Assembly: GCA_009776995.1 (NCBI GenBank)
Contig: WRMR01000245.1
Coordinates: 1 to 7,428 of the forward strand
Source of the DNA: Planctomycetaceae bacterium
Lineage (GTDB): Bacteria > Planctomycetota > Planctomycetia > Pirellulales > Thermoguttaceae
DNA: 7,428 bases
Direction of reading: 5' to 3'
Shown here one piece after another: positions 1-4,540 of this stretch. The stretch's first letter is position 1. The number at the start of each line of letters is the position of its first letter. Under the pieces are notes generated by a model. It saw only the letters and a program-made list of their open reading frames with translations, was not told the origin of the DNA and did no database searches. The translations under genes and the position numbers were made by a program.

Positions 1-2
1 TT

Positions 3-3000
3 GAAAACCATTCCGCCGTGCCGAAAGCGAAATTGCGTGTCGCCCTTTCAAAAATCCGTTTGATCACCGAATTGAAATCGAATTGGGACAAGGCACTGGC
101 CTGTGTGCAGACGGAATTGCCCGAAATGAGTAAGTTGCCCGACTTCTCAAGTGAGGGACGCATCGAACTGTCGGCGATTTTGCCGAATATCGCTGAAGGT
201 TTGGCCGCCATGGCCGACAAGTCGGACAACGCGGATTTGATCCGGCAGTCGGAAACGGCACTCGCACTGGTCGAGGAACACGTCCCGGGTACGATGCAGC
301 CGTTCAACCAATTGCAGGCAACCCGGCGTTCGCTTGAGTTGACCAGGCGACGCATTGCTCGTGATGAAGAAATCGTCACCCTGAAAGCCGAAGTTGCCGA
401 CATGCTTGACGCGATCAAAGTGGCGGCATCAGACGAGAGTGCGGTACTTCGGCAACAACTCGCCGGGTGTTATGCGTTGTTGACGCGCTACCTGCACACG
501 CACCCGGAAATGCGGGGCAATCCGGTTGTCGCAGCAATCAAGAGCAACATCGCGCGTGCCGAAGCGTCGTGCCAAAAATGGGTGTCCTACGTTGCCGCAC
601 CGGATGCCGATGTTTCGATGACGCCTCCGCCGGTACCTGTAATGCTCTTGACGCATCGTGTCGGACCTTCATCTTCCAATGCCGCTGCTCCCGAACGGCT
701 GTTTGTCAGTTACGCCAACGAAAATGTTTACGCGATCAACCCGGCCACGGGAACGATTGTCTGGCGGTATCATACCGGAACGTTGGGACTCGACCGCAAC
801 TTGCCGTTGATCGTTCCCGGCTTGCCGGACAACAAGACGCTGCTTGCCGACGACCACACCAACTCGTTGCTCTTGGTCGATAACGCCACCGGAGCGGAAC
901 GGCTCCGCGTTTCACTGGGTGAACCCGCATACATCAATCCGCAACCAATGTGGCCGGTCAATTTCGTCACGACGCCCGGCGGGAAACTCCTGCTCATCAA
1001 CCTGGTCACCGGCGAACGGCTCGGGCATGTCGATCTGATGCAGGACGCAAACGCCCCGCCGGGCTATGATCCCGAAAGGCAACTGGTCGTGCAACCAGCA
1101 CAACATTCGGCATTGCACGTTTTTCGCTATGACGCTCAGGCAACCGTGCCCCTGACGAATCTTGGTGTCGTTCCGACAGGGCATCTTGCCGGCACGGTTC
1201 AATCGGCCCCGGTTGTACACAAGGGCTGCCTGCTCATTGCCGAACAAACCGCTCCGACACGATCAACGATCAAAGTGTTTGCACCGACCGCACAAGGTCA
1301 GCCTGTTCCCTGGCCGGAACAACCGGTACAGGTTTTTCCACTTGACAGGCTGGTCAAATTGCCACCGCTTGTCAATGACAACGACCTTGTGTACATGGCC
1401 GAACGCGGTGACGTCAAAATGATTTCACATGTTGGCAATGATCCGGCGAAACCATATCAAATTATCGCCGAAGGGCGCATCGACGACTCGCCGAATCGCA
1501 GCGAAACCGTTTCGGGACGTTTCGCTTCGCTTGCCGGACGAAGCCTCTGGGTTGCCGACAACCGCTTGCATCGTTTTGAAGTGCAACCGTCGCGAAGCCG
1601 TTTGATCCCGCAGACGGTTCCGGCGATGCCGGCAATCATCAGCCAATCGCCACTCGAAATCGCCGACGGCCACCTGATGCAAACGTTTGTCGATCCGGTG
1701 ATGGGCGGTGTGGTTGCGCGTTCCTTTGCACTGTCGGATCTCGCAAGCCGCTGGCAAACCGAGTTCGGCGAGGCGGTACTGGCCCAGCCGGTCCTATCGG
1801 ACTCAACAGCCAGCAGCGGAACCTTGCATCTGGTCACGGTGACCGGCAAATTGTACGACATCCCGTTCGACGAATTGATGGCGGAACGCAACGTGACCTT
1901 GTGCAATACGGAAACATATATGCGGCAACGTGTCGCGTCCGGTACGCTGACCGAACCTCTGACCGACCTTGTGCCGCTTGACAACGGCCTCGAAGTGCTG
2001 TGCTGTATTTCACCGAATACGGAGATGACGAATCTGCCGGCCTCATCGACGATTCGCGTGTATGACAGCAATTCGCCGCAATCGCAAATCCGGTCGATTA
2101 CCGTTCCCGCCCCGTTGACGAGTGGCGTTGTGCCGCTCGGGCAGGGAATCGTCGTGCCACTTGCAAATGGGCAACTTGCGCTTTACTTACCTTCCGACGG
2201 CACAATCATCGGTAACCCCTTCATTACGAAACGCACACAGGACGCTCCGCCACGCTGGTCGCCCATGACGCTGATTCAGGCGTCAGGCTTCAGGGTTCAG
2301 GAGGGAGTATCGAATGGCACCCCGGAAGTCGGAAGCCCGGAACCTGAAGCCGCCATTCTGATTGGCGATGCAAACGGTCTGTTGCGGCAAATCGAACTTG
2401 TCACGCAAAACAACCGCCCGTCGCTTGTCATGACGAAATCGTTGCAATTGCCTGTTGCGGTGACTGCAAAACCACTCGTCTGCGGGAACAATATTATGAT
2501 TACCGACCATGCCGGACATTTGCTGCTCTTTGACTACGACCAATTGACCCCCGAAGGCAAAGTGCTACAACAGGAGCAGGGGACGAGGGGCGAAGGATTA
2601 GGGGCGGAGGGACAGGCATTCGTGCCGGTGAGTCATGGGGCAGAGGTTCCAGACCCCTCCCACGTCCCGGTTGCGGTCAATCAGCAATACGGTGGCGTCA
2701 TCGTGACGGGGAATGTCGAGCCGCAACCCGATTCGCCGTTCGTCATTAATGCGCGACCGCCCCGTGGTGTCCCGGAAACTGTTGACGAAGAACCGGCGTC
2801 CGACACTCAACCGACTGCACAACCTGAGACAAACGCGTCGTATCAGGCGTGGGAGTTGGACAGTCCGGTTGTTTGGGGGCCATTCAACTGCGGTCCCGAC
2901 GCCGCCATTGCCGTGACAAAACAAAACACGTTTGTCACTGTTACCCAGGCCGACCAGCCGATTGCGTCACGCCGGGCATCGCTTCGCGAATTGCCGCTCG

Positions 3001-3227
3001 AACACGGGTTGCCGGTCGGCCAGCCGGTTGTGTTGAACCAGCCAGCCTCACAGAGTGAAACGCAACTGCTTTTCATCACGCGGCGGGGAACACTCCTGCG
3101 TCACGACCTCGCACAGAACACGCTCACCCCTGTTATGGAAACCGGCATCACCCCGAGCTGCGGCCCGGTCATTGTGCAATCGAAAACCATTGTCATCGGA
3201 ACCGACGGGGCAATTTACGCGTTTTGA
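3..3227 (+). CDS. Large PQQ-like (BamB-type) beta-propeller protein, 5' end probably outside window
   Basis: The reading frame is open from base 3 to the TGA at 3225-3227. The first possible start, GTG at 18, has no Shine-Dalgarno sequence and no signal peptide follows it, so the gene probably begins upstream; residues below count from that GTG. Residues 1 to about 205 are mostly helical and charged, with possible coiled coil near 105-135. From about 225 onward the protein looks like repeated beta-propeller blades: YAINPATGTIVW (238-249) is a typical PQQ-type motif, and LLVDNATGAERL and LLINLVTGERLG repeat the pattern. The C-terminus (RGTLLRHDL, then IVIGTDGAIYAF) closes a blade. An acidic, proline-rich linker lies near 905-945. 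Such propellers serve as protein scaffolds or bind quinone in dehydrogenases. I see no heme site or convincing dehydrogenase residues, so a scaffold or envelope role is inferred. Two odd in-frame repeat-like stretches occur at about 755-777 and 852-866. The exact function is unknown. Confidence 0.85.
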   Translation, partial: ENHSAVPKAKLRVALSKIRLITELKSNWDKALACVQTELPEMSKLPDFSSEGRIELSAILPNIAEGLAAMADKSDNADLIRQSETALALVEEHVPGTMQPFNQLQATRRSLELTRRRIARDEEIVTLKAEVADMLDAIKVAASDESAVLRQQLAGCYALLTRYLHTHPEMRGNPVVAAIKSNIARAEASCQKWVSYVAAPDADVSMTPPPVPVMLLTHRVGPSSSNAAAPERLFVSYANENVYAINPATGTIVWRYHTGTLGLDRNLPLIVPGLPDNKTLLADDHTNSLLLVDNATGAERLRVSLGEPAYINPQPMWPVNFVTTPGGKLLLINLVTGERLGHVDLMQDANAPPGYDPERQLVVQPAQHSALHVFRYDAQATVPLTNLGVVPTGHLAGTVQSAPVVHKGCLLIAEQTAPTRSTIKVFAPTAQGQPVPWPEQPVQVFPLDRLVKLPPLVNDNDLVYMAERGDVKMISHVGNDPAKPYQIIAEGRIDDSPNRSETVSGRFASLAGRSLWVADNRLHRFEVQPSRSRLIPQTVPAMPAIISQSPLEIADGHLMQTFVDPVMGGVVARSFALSDLASRWQTEFGEAVLAQPVLSDSTASSGTLHLVTVTGKLYDIPFDELMAERNVTLCNTETYMRQRVASGTLTEPLTDLVPLDNGLEVLCCISPNTEMTNLPASSTIRVYDSNSPQSQIRSITVPAPLTSGVVPLGQGIVVPLANGQLALYLPSDGTIIGNPFITKRTQDAPPRWSPMTLIQASGFRVQEGVSNGTPEVGSPEPEAAILIGDANGLLRQIELVTQNNRPSLVMTKSLQLPVAVTAKPLVCGNNIMITDHAGHLLLFDYDQLTPEGKVLQQEQGTRGEGLGAEGQAFVPVSHGAEVPDPSHVPVAVNQQYGGVIVTGNVEPQPDSPFVINARPPRGVPETVDEEPASDTQPTAQPETNASYQAWELDSPVVWGPFNCGPDAAIAVTKQNTFVTVTQADQPIASRRASLRELPLEHGLPVGQPVVLNQPASQSETQLLFITRRGTLLRHDLAQNTLTPVMETGITPSCGPVIVQSKTIVIGTDGAIYAF
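2282..2351 (+). repeat. Short dispersed repeat, copy 1, in-frame inside the propeller gene
   Basis: The left part, GTCAGGCTTCAGG (2282-2294), is identical to bases 3659-3671 in rsmH. The right part, GAAGTCGGAAGCCCGGAA (2325-2342), matches 3695-3712 in rsmH with 4 differences in 18. The copy is also bounded by a perfect 9-bp inverted repeat, GGCTTCAGG (2286-2294) and CCTGAAGCC (2343-2351), so the transcript could fold into a hairpin. It adds about 23 residues (755-777) just before a propeller strand (AAILIGDANG) and leaves the frame open. It looks like a small non-autonomous element or a remnant of one; no transposase is nearby. Confidence 0.6.
2571..2617 (+). repeat. Purine-rich G tract of degenerate GGGGCGA-like units within the propeller gene
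   Basis: This 47-base stretch is almost entirely purine and consists of imperfect units such as GGGGACGAGG, GGGGCGAAGG and GGGGCGGAGG. It encodes residues 852-866, a Gly/Glu/Gln-rich peptide (QEQGTRGEGLGAEGQ) unlike the hydrophobic strand sequences around it. About 40 bases downstream, pyrimidine-rich CCCCTCCCACGTCCC (2654-2668) could pair partly with it. The composition differs sharply from neighbouring codons and suggests an inserted or expanded low-complexity repeat in a propeller loop. Confidence 0.45.
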
Positions 3228-3232
3228 AAACA

Positions 3233-3255
3233 GTCGGTCACCGCCGATCGTTTTT
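3233..3255 (+). terminator. Weak terminator-like stem followed by five T after the propeller gene
   Basis: GTCGG (3233-3237) can pair with CCGAT (3244-3248, one G-U) around a 6-base loop, followed by CG and TTTTT (3251-3255), starting five bases after the stop codon. The stem is short, so termination here would be inefficient. It is the only U-tract candidate between gene 1 and the rsmH promoter. Confidence 0.22.
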
Positions 3256-3282
3256 CACCACGAAAACGCGAAGATGTTTAGC

Positions 3283-3301
3283 CCCGGTTCCTGGAACCGG
3301 G
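3283..3301. repeat. Perfect palindrome with 9-base arms
   Basis: CCCGGTTCC (3283-3291) and GGAACCGGG (3293-3301) are exact reverse complements around a single T. As RNA this gives at most a 7-bp stem with a 5-base loop, and no T-run follows, so an intrinsic terminator is unlikely. It lies about 50 bases upstream of the -35 region of the rsmH promoter. It could be a site for a dimeric regulator or a remnant of a dispersed repeat; the sequence alone does not decide. Confidence 0.5.
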
Positions 3302-3349
3302 AAGGGCGGCCACGGCGTGACAAGGTGGGATCAACTTGGTAAACTGCTC

Positions 3350-3378
3350 TGGATTTTTCTAAAAAAATTTGTTATAAT
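3350..3378 (+). promoter_or_regulatory. Sigma-70-type extended -10 promoter of rsmH
   Basis: TATAAT at 3373-3378 is an exact consensus -10 and is preceded by TGT (3370-3372), giving the extended -10 form TGnTATAAT. The -35 candidate TGGATT (3350-3355) is poor (3 of 6 matches) but sits at the ideal 17-base spacing, as expected when an extended -10 compensates. The spacer is A/T-rich. Transcription would start near 3385, giving rsmH a leader of about 85 bases (to ATG 3470) or 103 bases (to ATG 3488). Confidence 0.65.
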
Positions 3379-3428
3379 CACGATAAGAGTTCAAGTTTTT
3401 CGTTTTTCCTTTGGAGCAATTTGTGGAT

Positions 3429-3448
3429 TGATTTTGAGAACAAAATCA
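3429..3448 (+). promoter_or_regulatory. Leader hairpin upstream of rsmH
   Basis: TGATTTTG (3429-3436) and CAAAATCA (3441-3448) form a perfect 8-bp stem with the loop AGAA. It lies between a GGAG motif (3413-3416) and the rsmH start, which has no good Shine-Dalgarno of its own. The stem is A/T-rich and only moderately stable, and no T-run follows. It may bring the GGAG closer to the start codon or modulate translation; that role is inferred. Confidence 0.35.
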
Positions 3449-3469
3449 TAACTCAACACAAGTCATTTC

Positions 3470-4468
3470 ATGGTAAGCAGTAACAGCATGAACGATATTG
3501 ACTTGCCGGAACTGCGACATATTGCGGTGATGCCTGACGAGGTGTTGCAGTGCTTGGCTCCGAAAGCTGGTGGTATCTATATTGACGGTACACTCGGTGC
3601 AGGAGGACACGCTGAGTTGACAGGCAGGGCAATTTGGGAAGAGGAGAAAAAATGCGCAGTCAGGCTTCAGGAAAGTGCGGCGAAAGACGTCTCTGAAGTC
3701 CGAAGTCCGAAACCGGGGTTTGTCGTGGCGTTTGACCGCGATGCCGTGGCAGTGGCACACGCGAAACAACGTTTTGCCGGGACGAACGTTCGACCGTATC
3801 ACGCGAATTATCGCGATGTGGCCATCGCCCTTGACCAGCTTGGAATTGAAAGTGTTGACGGCATGTTGCTCGACTTGGGACTTTCGAGTGACCAATTAGC
3901 CGACGAATCGCGCGGCTTCAGTTTTGACGCCGACAGCGAACTCGACCTGCGGTTTGACGCCAACGAAGGCAAGCCGATGTGGCAGTGGCTCGAATTCCTT
4001 GCGGAGGAACGTATTGCCGACCTGATTTACCGTTACGGTGAAGAACGTTACAGCCGCCGCATCGCGCGGGCGATTGTCGAACGGCGGAAATTCGGGACAC
4101 CGCTACGAACGGCGGGAGAACTGGCGCAAATCGTTCGGCGTTGCGTACCGCATAGACCGGGTAAAACGCGGATTGATCCGGCAACACGCACATTTCAGGC
4201 CATGCGGATTTTCGTCAACGACGAACTGGGGGCACTTGAAGAATTTTTGAAGACGGCTCCGAAACGGTTGAAACCGGGCGGGCGAATCGTGATCATCAGT
4301 TTTCACTCACTCGAAGACCGGATCGTCAAGGTGGCCTTTCGCGACAACCCCATGTTGGAAGTCGTCACGCGTAAACCGGTTGAGCCAACGGAAGCGGAAA
4401 TCGCACAAAACCCGCGCTCGCGCAGTGCAAAACTCCGCGTGGCTATTTCAGTGGCCGGTGGTCAATGA
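3470..4468 (+). CDS. rsmH: 16S rRNA (cytosine(1402)-N(4))-methyltransferase RsmH (MraW)
   Basis: RsmH uses SAM to methylate N4 of C1402 in the 16S rRNA decoding centre and acts in the cytoplasm on the small subunit. The 332-residue length fits the family (E. coli about 313). Visible motifs: HIAVMPDEVL near the N-terminus; SAM motif I IDGTLGAGGH (38-47); acidic motif II FDRD (88-91); DGMLLDLGLSSDQL (130-143) with RGFSF (148-152) and LDLRFD (158-163), usually LDMRMD; YGEERYSRRIARAIVE; DPATRTFQAMRIFVNDEL; GGRIVIISFHSLEDRIVK; and the terminal NPRSRSAKLRVA. The oddity is about 24 extra residues between motifs I and II (about 58-82), encoded by a repeat shared with the upstream gene. Start ATG 3470 has weak ribosome-binding support; the in-frame ATG at 3488 is equally possible and loses only six residues. 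An extended -10 promoter lies about 90 bases upstream, and a LysM-protein gene follows after 72 bases, probably in the same operon. Confidence 0.97.
   Translation: MVSSNSMNDIDLPELRHIAVMPDEVLQCLAPKAGGIYIDGTLGAGGHAELTGRAIWEEEKKCAVRLQESAAKDVSEVRSPKPGFVVAFDRDAVAVAHAKQRFAGTNVRPYHANYRDVAIALDQLGIESVDGMLLDLGLSSDQLADESRGFSFDADSELDLRFDANEGKPMWQWLEFLAEERIADLIYRYGEERYSRRIARAIVERRKFGTPLRTAGELAQIVRRCVPHRPGKTRIDPATRTFQAMRIFVNDELGALEEFLKTAPKRLKPGGRIVIISFHSLEDRIVKVAFRDNPMLEVVTRKPVEPTEAEIAQNPRSRSAKLRVAISVAGGQ
3659..3712 (+). repeat. Short dispersed repeat, copy 2, in-frame inside rsmH
   Basis: GTCAGGCTTCAGG (3659-3671) is identical to 2282-2294, and GAAGTCCGAAGTCCGAAA (3695-3712) matches 2325-2342 with 4 differences in 18. 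The middle is 23 bases here against 30 in copy 1, so the left part is read in different frames in the two genes while the right part is read in the same frame (EVRSPKP here, EVGSPEP there). It encodes most of the extra segment of RsmH between motifs I and II. The right end of this copy is internally repetitive (CGAAGTC/CGAAGTC). It lacks the perfect terminal inverted repeat of copy 1. Confidence 0.6.
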
Positions 4469-4514
4469 TGAGTGGTTAGGTTTCTCAGAACAAACATTTG
4501 ATCACTGGCCACTG
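4449..4514 (+). repeat. Long imperfect hairpin across the rsmH stop codon and intergenic gap
   Basis: CAGTGGCCGGTGGTCA (4449-4464) pairs along its full length with TGATCACTGGCCACTG (4499-4514): 14 Watson-Crick and 2 G-U pairs, plus A4465-T4498, around a loop of about 32 bases. The left arm covers the last five sense codons of rsmH and the loop holds its TGA stop (4466-4468). No T-run follows, so it is not a standard terminator. The sequence resembles degenerate AGTGG-type short repeats and lies just upstream of the LysM gene's ribosome binding site. It could affect mRNA decay or relative expression of the two genes. Confidence 0.55.
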
Positions 4515-4528
4515 CCAATAGCAATAGC

Positions 4529-4533
4529 AAGGA
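4529..4533 (+). promoter_or_regulatory. Ribosome binding site fixing the LysM gene start
   Basis: AAGGA ends seven bases before ATG 4541, a good Shine-Dalgarno position, and supports 4541 over the in-frame ATG at 4550. An ATG at 4533 overlaps the motif but is out of frame. rsmH has no comparable signal at its own start. Confidence 0.6.
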
Positions 4534-4540
4534 TGCAAAT

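Noticed and set aside
1457..2071. Long antisense ORF of 204 codons opposite the propeller gene
   Set aside because: It lies fully opposite a protein with clear propeller motifs, has a low-complexity Arg/Ser-rich translation with no recognisable domain, and is the usual shadow of a biased codon pattern.
3252..3274. TTCACCACGAAAACGCGAAG resembling a dispersed CACGAAGACACGAAG repeat
   Set aside because: There is only one degenerate unit pair with no second copy in the window; it is too short to call a repeat.
3644..3696. Strong Shine-Dalgarno-like GAGGAGAAAA followed by ATG at 3652 inside rsmH
   Set aside because: The ATG is out of frame with rsmH and its frame stops after 14 codons. The purine run simply encodes EEEKK at the start of the RsmH insertion.
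4465..4479. ATGA overlap at the rsmH stop, suggesting a coupled small downstream gene such as ftsL
   Set aside because: The frame from ATG 4465 ends after four codons (TAG at 4477), and no ftsL-like ORF fits in the 72-base gap.
4498..4526. TTGATC as a -35 element for an own promoter of the LysM gene
   Set aside because: At 15-19 bases downstream the sequence is GCAATAGCAATAGC, without a TATAAT-like hexamer, so co-transcription with rsmH is more likely.
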